A DNA stretch of 35,301 nt from positions 1 to 35,301 of the forward strand of contig DVLO01000010.1 in the NCBI GenBank assembly GCA_018715495.1, in the 5' to 3' direction. Positions 15,865 to 25,382 of this stretch are shown one piece after another (positions within the stretch are counted from its first letter, which is position 1; each line of letters begins with the position of its first letter). Below the pieces are notes generated by a model, which had not been told where the DNA came from, made no database searches, and saw only the letters and a list, made by a program, of their open reading frames with translations. Source of the DNA: Candidatus Limihabitans stercoravium. Its GTDB lineage: Bacteria; Bacillota; Clostridia; Christensenellales; CAG-314. Position numbers and translations under genes: made by a program.

Positions 15865-17328
15865 ATGGTTAAAAACAAAAAACTGACAGAAAAAGAATTT
15901 CTTGAAGAAAGAAAAGCTGTACTTGCTAGCTGGCACACAGGCAGTGACAGTCAGCTCAATCTGGATGAGGCGGTAAAGTATCTTAAGAGCATTCCGGAAG
16001 AAAAGAACTTCGCTGTAAAACTTGCCAAGGCCAAGGAAAACAAATCCCGTACTCTTGTACAACCCCGTGCAGGCGTGCCCGTAATTTCCAAGCACATAGA
16101 GTTGTTGCAATATCTTGAAAAGAGCGGTGCGGATTTCCTTCCTTCCACAATTGACAGCTACACCCGTCAGAATCGTTACCAGGAAGCGGAAAACGGTATT
16201 GAAGAAAGTGAAAAGATAGGCAGAGCATTGCTCAACGGATTCCCGGCTGTAAACCACGGCGTTACAGGTTGCAAGAAGGTTCAGGAATCTGTAAACGTTC
16301 CGTTGCAGGCAAGACACGGAACGCCCGACTCAAGATTGCTTGCAGAAGTTGTCCATGCAGCAGGCTGGACATCCAACGAAGGCGGCGCAATTTCCTACAA
16401 CGTACCTTATGCCAAGAGCGTTTCAATCGAAGACTCAATCAAGTACTGGCAGTACTGTGACCGTCTTGTAGGCTACTACGAAGAACACGGCGTACATATC
16501 AACCGTGAACCGTTCGGACCTCTGACAGGAACACTTGTTCCACCGTCGATTTCCAACACTATCGGTATCATCGAAGCATTGCTTGCAGCCGAACAGGGCG
16601 TAAAGAGCATCACAGTCGGTTACGGAATGGGCGGCAACATGGTTCAGGACGTTGCGGCAGTACGTACCTTGGAAAAACAGACAGTAGAATATCTCAAAAA
16701 GTTTGGTTACAACGATGTAACCGTTACAACGGTATTCCACCAATGGATGGGCGGATTCCCTGCTGACGAAGCGGAAGCACTGGGACTCATTGCAATGAGT
16801 TCGACGGTTGGCGCACTTGCAGGTGCAACCAAGATGATCACCAAGACTCCTCACGAATCGGTAGGTATTCCCACCAAGGAAGCTAACGGAACAGGTATCA
16901 AGGCATCCAAGATCGTAACACGTCTGCTCAGCGAACAGAAGTTCCCCGACAGCCCCGCACTTACAGCCGAAATGCAGCAGATTGAAAAAGAAGTCAACTG
17001 CCTGATGGACGCTATCCTCGAAGTAGGCGAAGGCGACATCGCACAAGGCGTTGTAAAGGCATTCGAACTGGGTATGATCGACGTACCTTTTGCTCCCAGT
17101 AAGTTCAATGCAGGTCTCATTCTTCCCGCACGTGACAACGAAGGCAACATCCGTATTCTGGAATTCGGAAAACTGGCTTTCAGCGATGAAATCAAGGAAT
17201 TCCACCACAAGAAGATTGCCGAACGTGCAGCAGCTGAAAACCGTCCTGTTTCATTCCAACTTACAATTGACGACATTTACGCAGTAAGCGTAGGACACCT
17301 TGTAGGTCGCCCACAATACAATGACTGA
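15865..17328 (+). CDS. glmE: glutamate mutase epsilon (E) subunit, catalytic
   Basis: A 487-residue TIM-barrel catalytic subunit of glutamate mutase. Arginines in VQPRAGVP (Arg68), SYTRQNRY (Arg101) and QARHGTPD (Arg150) fall where the arginine claw of the Clostridium cochlearium enzyme binds the substrate carboxylates. The length matches that family (about 483). AGGGTGA precedes ATG 15865. It works with GlmS and adenosylcobalamin in the cytoplasm. No B12-synthesis genes are in the window, so cobalamin must be made elsewhere or imported. Confidence 0.96.
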   Translation: MVKNKKLTEKEFLEERKAVLASWHTGSDSQLNLDEAVKYLKSIPEEKNFAVKLAKAKENKSRTLVQPRAGVPVISKHIELLQYLEKSGADFLPSTIDSYTRQNRYQEAENGIEESEKIGRALLNGFPAVNHGVTGCKKVQESVNVPLQARHGTPDSRLLAEVVHAAGWTSNEGGAISYNVPYAKSVSIEDSIKYWQYCDRLVGYYEEHGVHINREPFGPLTGTLVPPSISNTIGIIEALLAAEQGVKSITVGYGMGGNMVQDVAAVRTLEKQTVEYLKKFGYNDVTVTTVFHQWMGGFPADEAEALGLIAMSSTVGALAGATKMITKTPHESVGIPTKEANGTGIKASKIVTRLLSEQKFPDSPALTAEMQQIEKEVNCLMDAILEVGEGDIAQGVVKAFELGMIDVPFAPSKFNAGLILPARDNEGNIRILEFGKLAFSDEIKEFHHKKIAERAAAENRPVSFQLTIDDIYAVSVGHLVGRPQYND

Positions 17329-17361
17329 TAAAATTTTTTAAATAATAAAGAGGGTAAAAAA

Positions 17362-18609
17362 ATGAAAATCATTGACGTAATTCTGACAAAATCGTACACA
17401 GGCTTCTACTTTGATGACCAGAAGGCAATCAAGAACGGCGCAGATCACGACGGTTTCATGTACGTTGGCGAACCCATGACAGAAGGATTCCAAAAAGTCC
17501 GTCAGGCAGGCGAAGCAATTTCCATTCAGCTCATCCTTGAAGACGGCACAGTAGGCTACGGCGATTGCGCAGCTGTACAGTATTCAGGTGCAGGCGGACG
17601 TGACCCGTTGTTCCTTGCAAGTGATTTCATCCCATTCATGGAAAAGGAAATTGTTCCTCAACTCATCGGTGAAGATGTTGAAAAGTTCCGTCCTCTTGCC
17701 GAAAAGTACGACAGAATGATCATCAACGGAAAGAGATTGCACACAGCAATCCGCTACGGTATCACACAGGCATTGCTCAATGCAACTGCCAACAGCAAGC
17801 GTATCACAATGGCCGAAGTAATCCGTGATGAATACAACGTTGAAAAGGGCGAATACAAGGCAATTCCCGTATTTACTCAATCGGGTGACGACAGATACGA
17901 CAACAGCGACAAGATGATCATCAAGGAAGCAGACGTTCTTCCCCATGCTCTCATCAACAACGTTGATTCCAAACTGGGCAGAAACGGTGAAAAACTGCTT
18001 GCTTACGTTGCTTGGCTGAGAGACCGTATCCTGAAGTGGCGTGCAAGAGAAGATTACAACCCCATCTTCCACATTGACGTTTACGGAACAATCGGTCTTG
18101 CTTTCAACAACGACGTTGACAAGATGTTCAACTACCTGCTTGAAGTGGAAAAGACAGCTAAGCCTTTCCACATCCGTATCGAAGGACCTGTAGACACAGG
18201 CGACCGTGAAGGAACAATGTTGCTTGAAAAGGCATTGACAGAAAAGTTGGATGCAGCAGGTTCCAAGCTGGAAATCGTTGCCGACGAATGGTGCAACACC
18301 TTGGAAGACATCAAGTACTTTGCCGACAACCATGCAGGACACGTTTTGCAAATCAAGACTCCTGACCTTGGCGGCGTAAACAACGTAGCAGAAGCTATCC
18401 TGTACTGCAACGAAAAGGGTGTAGGCAGCTACTGCGGCGGTACATGTAACGAAACAAACATTTCCGCACAGACAACAACAAACATTGCAATTGCATGCCG
18501 TGCTTCTCAGTGCCTTGCTAAACCCGGTATGGGCGTTGACGAAGGATACATGATCGTCAAGAACGAAATGAACCGTGTAATTGCATCCGCTAACAAGAGA
18601 GTAAAGTAA
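17362..18609 (+). CDS. mal: methylaspartate ammonia-lyase
   Basis: A 415-residue enolase-superfamily enzyme that removes ammonia from 3-methylaspartate to give mesaconate. The catalytic Lys332 lies in LQIKTPDLGG (Lys331 in Clostridium tetanomorphum), and Mg ligands are expected in HIDVYGT, RIEGPVD and VADEWCN. The length is the usual one (about 413). GAGGG is upstream. It is placed directly after glmE, matching the order of the pathway steps. Confidence 0.96.
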   Translation: MKIIDVILTKSYTGFYFDDQKAIKNGADHDGFMYVGEPMTEGFQKVRQAGEAISIQLILEDGTVGYGDCAAVQYSGAGGRDPLFLASDFIPFMEKEIVPQLIGEDVEKFRPLAEKYDRMIINGKRLHTAIRYGITQALLNATANSKRITMAEVIRDEYNVEKGEYKAIPVFTQSGDDRYDNSDKMIIKEADVLPHALINNVDSKLGRNGEKLLAYVAWLRDRILKWRAREDYNPIFHIDVYGTIGLAFNNDVDKMFNYLLEVEKTAKPFHIRIEGPVDTGDREGTMLLEKALTEKLDAAGSKLEIVADEWCNTLEDIKYFADNHAGHVLQIKTPDLGGVNNVAEAILYCNEKGVGSYCGGTCNETNISAQTTTNIAIACRASQCLAKPGMGVDEGYMIVKNEMNRVIASANKRVK

Positions 18610-18627
18610 TTTAACGAAGGTGCATTT

Positions 18628-18885
18628 ATGAAAAGAGCAATTGCGGGTTCTTTGGAATCCAACGATGTACTGATTACCGTCAAAGAAAGCAATTGCCTCA
18701 ACATAACAGTGAAAAGCATTGTGTATGACTTTTTCCATCGTGAGATCGAAAAAGTCATACGCGATACCCTCGCTGAATTGGGCATTGATAAAATTGACGT
18801 GGTGTGCGAAGACAAGGGTGCGCTGGATTACACGATTAAGGCTCGTCTTTTAGTTGCCATTGCACGCATGGAGGGACAGAAATGA
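18628..18885 (+). CDS. citD: citrate/citramalate lyase gamma subunit (acyl carrier protein)
   Basis: An 85-residue acyl carrier protein of the citrate lyase family. AGSLESNDVLITV contains the serine (Ser11, matching Ser14 of Klebsiella CitD) that carries the phosphoribosyl-dephospho-CoA group. DKGALDYTIKAR is the conserved C-terminal motif. GAAGGTG precedes the ATG, and the stop overlaps the next start (ATGA). In this operon the likely substrate is (S)-citramalate rather than citrate, because the gene follows glutamate mutase and methylaspartase. The two lyases cannot be told apart by this subunit. Confidence 0.92.
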   Translation: MKRAIAGSLESNDVLITVKESNCLNITVKSIVYDFFHREIEKVIRDTLAELGIDKIDVVCEDKGALDYTIKARLLVAIARMEGQK

Positions 18886-19760
18886 GAAGAAGTCTGCTCT
18901 TTATTCCGGGAAACAATCCCGCAATGTTGCAAAATTCCGACGTATTCGGAAGTGACGCCGTAATCTTCGACCTTGAAGACGCAGTCAGCGTCACCGAAAA
19001 GGATTCGGCAAGAACTCTTGTGGGAGAATTTTTAAAACAGACCCACGACATGCCGATGGAAATCGTAGTGCGTATCAACGGTCTTGATACACAGTACTAT
19101 CCTGAAGACCTTGAAACAGTAGTCAGCGACAAGATTGACACAATCATGTTGCCCAAGGCGAATGTAGAATATCTCAACCAACTGGACAAGTTGCTGACTA
19201 AAATTGAAAAAGACAAAAAAATGACTAAAAAAACAGGTGTATTGCCCATCATCGAACTGGCTTCATCTGTTTTGGAAATAAACGAAATTGTACGTTGTCC
19301 CCGTGTAAACGGCGTACTGCTGGGTGCGGAAGACCTGTCAAGCGACCTTGAAGTGGAACGCACCAAGACGGGCAACGAAATACTGCTGCCACGTATGCAG
19401 ATTGCCTACGCTTGCGCCGCACTTAAAATAGACGCAATCGACACCCCCTTTACAGACACAAACGACATGGAAGGATTAGAACACGATTGCAGGTTCGTAA
19501 GTAACCTTGGAATGAATGCTAAGGCTGCAATTCATCCCAACCAGATACCTACAATCAATTCGGTGTTCGTACCTACTGCAAAGGCTATAAACTGGGCGTT
19601 GCGTGTTGAAGCGGCATCACGTCAGGCAGCCGAAAAGGGACTGGGAGTATTCAGTCTTGACGGCAAGATGGTGGACAAACCCGTCATCATGCGTGCACAG
19701 AAGATACTTCTAAAGGCAAGAAGATACAATCTCATTGACGACAACGGAGGTGTGCTATGA
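18882..19760 (+). CDS. citE: citrate/citramalate lyase beta subunit
   Basis: A 292-residue HpcH/HpaI-type TIM-barrel lyase that cleaves the acyl carrier thioester (citramalyl- or citryl-ACP) into an acetyl thioester plus pyruvate or oxaloacetate. LLFIPGNNPAML, VIFDLEDAVS (with metal-binding acidic residues) and LLGAEDLSSDL are the family motifs. The start overlaps the citD stop, and its stop overlaps the citF start. The genomic context argues for citramalate. Confidence 0.93.
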   Translation: MRRSLLFIPGNNPAMLQNSDVFGSDAVIFDLEDAVSVTEKDSARTLVGEFLKQTHDMPMEIVVRINGLDTQYYPEDLETVVSDKIDTIMLPKANVEYLNQLDKLLTKIEKDKKMTKKTGVLPIIELASSVLEINEIVRCPRVNGVLLGAEDLSSDLEVERTKTGNEILLPRMQIAYACAALKIDAIDTPFTDTNDMEGLEHDCRFVSNLGMNAKAAIHPNQIPTINSVFVPTAKAINWALRVEAASRQAAEKGLGVFSLDGKMVDKPVIMRAQKILLKARRYNLIDDNGGVL

Positions 19761-21265
19761 AAAACAGTATCGGCCGTTTCGTACCGCAACAGTTCAAGCC
19801 TTTTGTGAGCAGCAGCGATTACAACAATCACAAGCGTAAACTAATTGACGAAAAGAAACGCACAGACGGATTTACAATGTTGCAGTCGGTCAGCGACATG
19901 TTTGACAAACTCAACATTACCGACGGAATGACATTGTCTTTCCATCACCATTTGCGAAACGGCGACTTCGTATTGAATGCCGTAGCGGAAGAAATCAAGC
20001 GACGTGATATAAAAAATCTGAAACTTGCCCCCAGTTCAATATTCCCAAGCAACGCAATTTTAGTTGAATTGATGGAAAACGGAAACGTAACGGACATCTA
20101 CACCGACTACGTAAACGGTCCCGTTGCAGAGGCAATCAGCAAGGGTAAACTCAAGGGAATGTGCGTCATGCACACTCACGGCGGCAGACCCATGGCAATT
20201 GAATCGGGCGAACTTCACATCGACGTTGCAATACTTGCAACACCCACTGTGGACGCCAAGGGAAACGGAACGGGATTCATCGGCAAGAGCGCATGCGGCA
20301 GCATGGGATACGCCGAAAGCGATCTCAGATACGCCGACAAGGTTGTTCTTGTAACGGACAACATGGTGGACAGCATCGAAAGTCCTCAACTTGACGGCAG
20401 TTACGTTGACTACGTATTAAAAGTGGATGCAATCGGTGACCCCAACGGCATTGTTTCAGGCACTACACGTATCACCAAGGATCCCGTAGGACTCAAGATT
20501 GCACGTGACACAACGGCGCTTTTAGATGAATTGGGGATGATCAAGGAAGGTCTTTCCATGCAGACGGGCGCAGGCGGTACAAGTCTTGCAGTTGCCTACT
20601 ACGTAAAACAACGTATGTTGGAAAAGGGTATCCGTGGAAGTTTCGCTTCGGGCGGAATTACAGGTTACTTTACCGACATGCTGGAGGAAAATCTGTTTGA
20701 CGAACTGTTTGACGTTCAGTGTTTTGATCTTAAAGCCGTTCAGTCAATAGGTAAAAACCCCAGACACCATGCAATGAGCGGTTCAAGATACGCCAATCCG
20801 TTCGACGACAACGTTGTTGACAAACTGGACTTTGTAATACTGGGCGCAACGGAAATCGACCTTGACTTCAATGTCAACGTCACAACCGATTCGCACGGCA
20901 AGATCATGGGCGGTTCGGGCGGACACAGCGACACGGCTCACGGTGCCAAGGTCACTGTCATCACAACCAACCTCATCAAGTCACGTCTGCCCATCATCAA
21001 GGAAAAGGTGACAACAGTCACAACTCCCGGTGAGGACGTAGACGTGTTGGTAACCGAACGTGGAATTGCAATAAACCCACGTCGTACCGACCTTCTTGAA
21101 AAGGTTAAAAACAGTAAGTTGCCCGTATTTACAATGCAACAATTGCTTGAAAAGGCACATTCTATTACCGGTCAGCCCGATACGTTGAAACTCAGCGATC
21201 AACCTGTCGGAGTAGTTGTGTACCGTGACGGTACAGTAATCGACACGTTGTACAAGACAAATTAA
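19757..21265 (+). CDS. citF: citrate/citramalate lyase alpha subunit (acyl transferase)
   Basis: The 502-residue alpha subunit, a CoA-transferase-like enzyme that swaps the acetyl group on the carrier protein for the incoming citramalate or citrate. MTLSFHHHLRNGD, MHTHGGRP, SACGSMGYAESD and MGGSGGHSDTAHGAK are conserved CitF segments. GGAGGTG precedes the ATG, which overlaps the citE stop by four bases. Confidence 0.95.
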   Translation: MKNSIGRFVPQQFKPFVSSSDYNNHKRKLIDEKKRTDGFTMLQSVSDMFDKLNITDGMTLSFHHHLRNGDFVLNAVAEEIKRRDIKNLKLAPSSIFPSNAILVELMENGNVTDIYTDYVNGPVAEAISKGKLKGMCVMHTHGGRPMAIESGELHIDVAILATPTVDAKGNGTGFIGKSACGSMGYAESDLRYADKVVLVTDNMVDSIESPQLDGSYVDYVLKVDAIGDPNGIVSGTTRITKDPVGLKIARDTTALLDELGMIKEGLSMQTGAGGTSLAVAYYVKQRMLEKGIRGSFASGGITGYFTDMLEENLFDELFDVQCFDLKAVQSIGKNPRHHAMSGSRYANPFDDNVVDKLDFVILGATEIDLDFNVNVTTDSHGKIMGGSGGHSDTAHGAKVTVITTNLIKSRLPIIKEKVTTVTTPGEDVDVLVTERGIAINPRRTDLLEKVKNSKLPVFTMQQLLEKAHSITGQPDTLKLSDQPVGVVVYRDGTVIDTLYKTN

Positions 21266-21288
21266 ATTTTTAACAGGAGAAAATCTTT

Positions 21289-22302
21289 GTGATTGTCAAA
21301 GAAGTGGTATTACCTGCAGAGAAACAGCGTATTGCTGATTTTCTTGCAAGTGAGCAATTGCGATACGAACAGAACATCGACCGAACGTTGTATGTGGAAA
21401 GTGATGACCGAATTGTAGGTACTGTTTCGTCGGCTAAGCACATCATCAAGTGCCTTGCTGTCGACGATGAGTTCCGTGGTGAAAACCTTGCAGTTCTTCT
21501 GGTCAGCGAAATCATCAAGAGAATGCACGATGACGGAATTTATCACTACCAGGTGTTCACCAAACCGCAGTACGAAGTTGTATTTAAAAGTCTTGGTTTC
21601 AGGACGCTGGTTGCAACTTCGGAGTTTATTGCGCTTGAGGGCGGCGAAGGGTCGATAGACAACGTAATCAAGAAGTTGCAGGTACAAATCAAGTTCAATC
21701 TGGGTGTTGACGTCACTGCGGGAGCAGATATAGGCTGCGTTGTAATAAACGGCAATCCATTTTCCAACGGACATCTTCAACTTGTGCAGTATGTATCGGC
21801 TAATCACGACTTCGTGTTGGTGTTCGTTGTGGAGGAAGAAGCATCCTACTTCACCTTCAAGGAAAGATACGCCATGGCGTACCTTGCACTCAAACAGTAC
21901 CGCAATGTGTTGGTAGTGCCATCCACTAAGTACATTGTGTCCAAGGATACTTTCCCCGGTTACTTCTTAAAGAGCGTTGACGAAACAACGGAAAGTTTCG
22001 CAAGATACGACGCATTACTGTTCAGAAATTACTTCATGCCGGGACTCAGTATCAAGTGCAGATACGTCGGCACGGAACAGTCCGATTACATGCGTCTTTA
22101 CAATGAAACATTGAAACAGGTTCTCAGTTACCGTTTGAAGATTGTTCCACGTTTTGAGGAACACGGTCAACCAATTTCGGCAGCCAACATCAGAAAACTG
22201 ATTGCCGAAGGTAAGCATCAGGAATTGCTGGAACTCATTCCCGAAACAAACCATGCAGTGTTGCTTGCCATGTTGCAGAGCAAAAATGAGTTGCCTGAGT
22301 GA
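21289..22302 (+). CDS. citC: citrate lyase ligase (acetate:SH-lyase ligase)
   Basis: A 337-residue enzyme that acetylates the thiol of the prosthetic group on CitD with ATP and acetate, turning the lyase on. Residues 1-135 form a GNAT-like domain (LAVDDEFRGENLAVLLVSEI). Residues about 140-330 are a nucleotidyltransferase of the cytidylyltransferase type with INGNPFSNGHLQLVQ. The start is GTG 21289 with AGGAG ten bases upstream. It overlaps the citXG gene by 17 bases. Confidence 0.93.
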   Translation: MIVKEVVLPAEKQRIADFLASEQLRYEQNIDRTLYVESDDRIVGTVSSAKHIIKCLAVDDEFRGENLAVLLVSEIIKRMHDDGIYHYQVFTKPQYEVVFKSLGFRTLVATSEFIALEGGEGSIDNVIKKLQVQIKFNLGVDVTAGADIGCVVINGNPFSNGHLQLVQYVSANHDFVLVFVVEEEASYFTFKERYAMAYLALKQYRNVLVVPSTKYIVSKDTFPGYFLKSVDETTESFARYDALLFRNYFMPGLSIKCRYVGTEQSDYMRLYNETLKQVLSYRLKIVPRFEEHGQPISAANIRKLIAEGKHQELLELIPETNHAVLLAMLQSKNELPE

Positions 22303-23551
22303 CGTGCTTGAAGCACGTGAGAAAAGACGTCTTGACATTGTTAGTCTTTCGGAAAGCAACAATGTTGTGACAATCAAGGCAAACATTCCCGGGAAGAACA
22401 AGCGGATTTATTCGGCGTACGCTCTGACGGGACACTTTGCAAGGCTTTGTCACCGTGAGGGTGACGGCGATTGTCAGTTGTGGGACGGGGCAGACGGCCC
22501 GACAGTGGTGTTTACCACGTCGGCTGATCCCGAAACAGTCAAGCAACGGTGCGTCAACCTGGAAGAAACTCATCCGTTGGGAAGATTCGTTGACCTGGAC
22601 GTGTGGAAGAAGGGCGAACAGAAGTCACTGTCAAGAGGGTACATGAGACGCTGTTACATCTGCGACAAACCTGCGTTTGTGTGCGGAAGGATGGGCGGTC
22701 ATCCCATTGAACAACTGATTGACGTAATGGAAAAAGCGGTTGACGGATACTTCCGTCAGCTGGTGGAAGACGAGTGTATCAATGCACTTCAACAGGAACT
22801 GGAACTTCACCCCAAGTTCGGTCTGGTTACCCCTTTTACCAACGGTTCTCACCCCGACATGGACTACAACCTGATGAAAAAAGCTCATCGGTGCGTGGCA
22901 CAGGGCATTGCCGACATGTTTGTTGTCGGACTTAAAGGCCAAGACGTGTACCGTCAGTGTGTTGACATAGGTATACGTACGGAAGAGCAAATGCTGATTG
23001 AAACGCAAGGTCGCAACGCCTACAAGGGTTTTATATTTGTTGCCGGTTTACTGTCGGCGGCAATGGGGCAGGCGGTTGCATCGGGCGGCGGCGATATCTA
23101 TGAAACAGTTTCCCGACTTGTCAAGGACATTGAAATGGGCAGGACGGAAACATTCGGGGATCGTGCTTACAGACAGTACGGATTCGGCGGAGTAAGGCAA
23201 CACGCAAAAGAGGGATTCCCCTTTGTAAGGAAGGTTGCAGACAATGTGCAAGAAGACAGTAACAGCAAGTTGGCTCAACTGGTCTGCTGTGCGGCGCACA
23301 TGGAAGATTCGGTAATGTTGAAGCGTGCAGGAAGCATGGAAAAGTTCAAAAATCTGCAACAGCGGTTTAAACAGCTTGATTTATCCGATTGCAGGCAGGT
23401 GGACGAGCTTGACGGCTACTGTATTGAAAACAATATAAGTCTCGGAGGGTGTGCAGACGTGCTTGCCTCAGGGATTTTTGTAAAAAATGTGTCAAGTAAA
23501 TTTGTGTTAAAGTTTGACGCAAAGCAAATAAACAAGGAGGAAAAGAAATGA
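22286..23551 (+). CDS. citXG: bifunctional CitX-CitG: citrate lyase holo-ACP synthase and prosthetic-group synthase
   Basis: A 421-residue fusion. Residues 1-155 resemble CitX, which transfers the phosphoribosyl-dephospho-CoA group to CitD (SDVLEAREKR, LGRFVDLDVW and a Cys pair in RRCYICDKPA). Residues 160-421 resemble CitG, which builds triphosphoribosyl-dephospho-CoA (FGLVTPFTNGSHPDMDYNLM, TQGRNAYKG, GVRQHAKEGFP, LGGCADVLA). ATG 22286 (MSCLSDVLEAR) is chosen because it begins at the CitX homology; the longer frame to 22202 reads through citC and is not homologous. The stop overlaps the first gamma-glutamyltransferase start by four bases, tying lyase maturation to the surface hydrolase genes. 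Confidence 0.9.
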   Translation: MSCLSDVLEAREKRRLDIVSLSESNNVVTIKANIPGKNKRIYSAYALTGHFARLCHREGDGDCQLWDGADGPTVVFTTSADPETVKQRCVNLEETHPLGRFVDLDVWKKGEQKSLSRGYMRRCYICDKPAFVCGRMGGHPIEQLIDVMEKAVDGYFRQLVEDECINALQQELELHPKFGLVTPFTNGSHPDMDYNLMKKAHRCVAQGIADMFVVGLKGQDVYRQCVDIGIRTEEQMLIETQGRNAYKGFIFVAGLLSAAMGQAVASGGGDIYETVSRLVKDIEMGRTETFGDRAYRQYGFGGVRQHAKEGFPFVRKVADNVQEDSNSKLAQLVCCAAHMEDSVMLKRAGSMEKFKNLQQRFKQLDLSDCRQVDELDGYCIENNISLGGCADVLASGIFVKNVSSKFVLKFDAKQINKEEKK

Positions 23552-25380
23552 AGAAACTTCAAAAGTATGTTCTTTTGTGGGTACTGATTCTGGCTATGGT
23601 TCTGATGACCGCATGTCAACCTGAACAGCCGGGACCTGATCAGGGCGATTTCACCGATCTTTCAGTACGTCAGGCAACAGGAGCAAACGGCGTTGTTGCA
23701 TCTGCAAGTCCATACGCAAGTAAGGCTGGTCTGGACGTATTGCTCAAGGGCGGCAATGCTTTTGACGCAGCGGTAGCAGTTGCATTTGCATTGGGAGTAA
23801 CCGAACCCAACGCTTCAGGTGTAGGCGGTGGCGGTATCATGGTTGCTTACAACGCATCCACAGGTAAGTACCTCAACTACAACTTCCGTGAATTCGTACC
23901 TGCGGCAGGTACTGCGGAAGCTTTCGGTACAGATGCAAGACTGGACGGCGGTATTACTGCTTCGGGTGTTCCCACAGAAGTTGCAGGACTGCTGAAAATC
24001 AAGGAAGACCTCGGCAACAGCGAACTTACTCTTGCCGACGTAATGGCTCCGGCTATTGATTACGCCGAAAACGGTTTCGAAATTCCAAGAGAACTTGCAG
24101 GAATTATCTCCGACAACTTCAGCTCGATTTCTGATGCGGGAGAAGAAGCCGTTGAAGTGTTCTCTGACGGTATCGAACCTTTGACAGAAGGCGACTTGCT
24201 CGTTCAGAAGAACTACGCAGCAGTGTTGAAGGAAATTGCTAACAAGGGTCTTGACGGTTTCTACTCCGGTTGGGTTGCAGAAGCTATCGTCAACACCGTT
24301 GCGGAAAAGGGTGGTTTCATCACACAAGCCGACCTTGACTACGCTAAAGAAAACTATCCTAAGATCAGCGAACCGCTCGTTGGTACTTACAAGGATTACG
24401 ACGTTGTAACTGCAAATACTCCCTCATCGGGCGGTATCATTCTGGTTGAAGCACTGAACATGCTTGAATACTTCCAGAACAGCACAGGTACAAGCCTTGA
24501 ATCTCTCGGTCACAACAGTGCGGATTATCTTCATACAATTGGAACAGCAATGCAGCTTGCTTACGGCGACAAACGTAAATACATAGCAGATACTGCATTT
24601 GTAGATGTACCTCTGACAGGTCTTATGCACAAGGTGTACGCAGCTGACCGTTGGAACGAATGTTTCGACCCCAACAATGCGTTTGTAATGACAAGTTCGG
24701 ACGCTTACGGTGATCCGTGGCCTTACGTTACTGAACCTGCAAACATCGTAGACTACACAGCTCTTGATTACGATGAACACTTCAGTACAACAACATTCTC
24801 TGTAACAGACAGCCAAGGCAACATCGTAACAATCACACAGACAATCAACTACTTCTTCGGAAACCACGTTGTTCCTACAGGTTGCGGATTCTTCCTCAAC
24901 AACGAGCTGAGCAGTTTCTCCCTGAGGCCAAGCAGTGTTCACTACGTTGAACCTTACAAGCAACCTGTTTCACACATCATGCCTACAATCATCATGAAGG
25001 AAGGCAATCCTTTCATGACATTGGGCTCTCCCGGTAGTATGAGAATTCCTGCCGCTGTACTTCAGGTTGCACTCAATGTAATCGAATTTGACATGGATCT
25101 TCAAGAAGCAATTGAAGCGGCACGTATTTACAGTTACGCTGTATCTTCTTCCGACCCCGATCCTGACAAAAAGCTGATTGACGTTGAAACGTTGATAGGC
25201 GACGAAGCAATTGCGGGTCTGCGTGCTAAGAATTACTACGTTGATACCAGCTACGGTGAACTGAGTAACCACTTCGGCGGTGTACAGGCAATTCTGTTCA
25301 ACTACGATGATCAGGGTAACCTTGTAAACATGACGGGCGGTGCGGATACTCGCCGTGACGGTAAAGCATTGGCATACTGA
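23548..25380 (+). CDS. gamma-glutamyltransferase, lipoprotein (copy 1)
   Basis: A 610-residue Ntn-hydrolase precursor of the GGT family, which removes gamma-glutamyl groups from glutathione, gamma-glutamyl peptides or poly-gamma-glutamate and, with water as acceptor, frees glutamate. The lipoprotein signal ends in LMTAC (Cys23), so it should be anchored outside the membrane. GGNAFDAAVAVAFALGV is the N-terminal GGT motif. Self-cleavage is expected before Thr414 in STTTFSVTDSQGN, making it the nucleophile. The oxyanion region reads LGSPGSMRIPAAV where the common form is GSPGG. AAGGAGG precedes the ATG, which overlaps the citXG stop. Closely related to the next gene, by tandem duplication. Confidence 0.93.
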   Translation: MKKLQKYVLLWVLILAMVLMTACQPEQPGPDQGDFTDLSVRQATGANGVVASASPYASKAGLDVLLKGGNAFDAAVAVAFALGVTEPNASGVGGGGIMVAYNASTGKYLNYNFREFVPAAGTAEAFGTDARLDGGITASGVPTEVAGLLKIKEDLGNSELTLADVMAPAIDYAENGFEIPRELAGIISDNFSSISDAGEEAVEVFSDGIEPLTEGDLLVQKNYAAVLKEIANKGLDGFYSGWVAEAIVNTVAEKGGFITQADLDYAKENYPKISEPLVGTYKDYDVVTANTPSSGGIILVEALNMLEYFQNSTGTSLESLGHNSADYLHTIGTAMQLAYGDKRKYIADTAFVDVPLTGLMHKVYAADRWNECFDPNNAFVMTSSDAYGDPWPYVTEPANIVDYTALDYDEHFSTTTFSVTDSQGNIVTITQTINYFFGNHVVPTGCGFFLNNELSSFSLRPSSVHYVEPYKQPVSHIMPTIIMKEGNPFMTLGSPGSMRIPAAVLQVALNVIEFDMDLQEAIEAARIYSYAVSSSDPDPDKKLIDVETLIGDEAIAGLRAKNYYVDTSYGELSNHFGGVQAILFNYDDQGNLVNMTGGADTRRDGKALAY

Positions 25381-25382
25381 TT

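Noticed and set aside
22202..22285. Upstream extension of the CitXG frame
   Set aside because: The added residues come from the citC reading region in another frame and have no family similarity; ATG 22286 matches the start of CitX.
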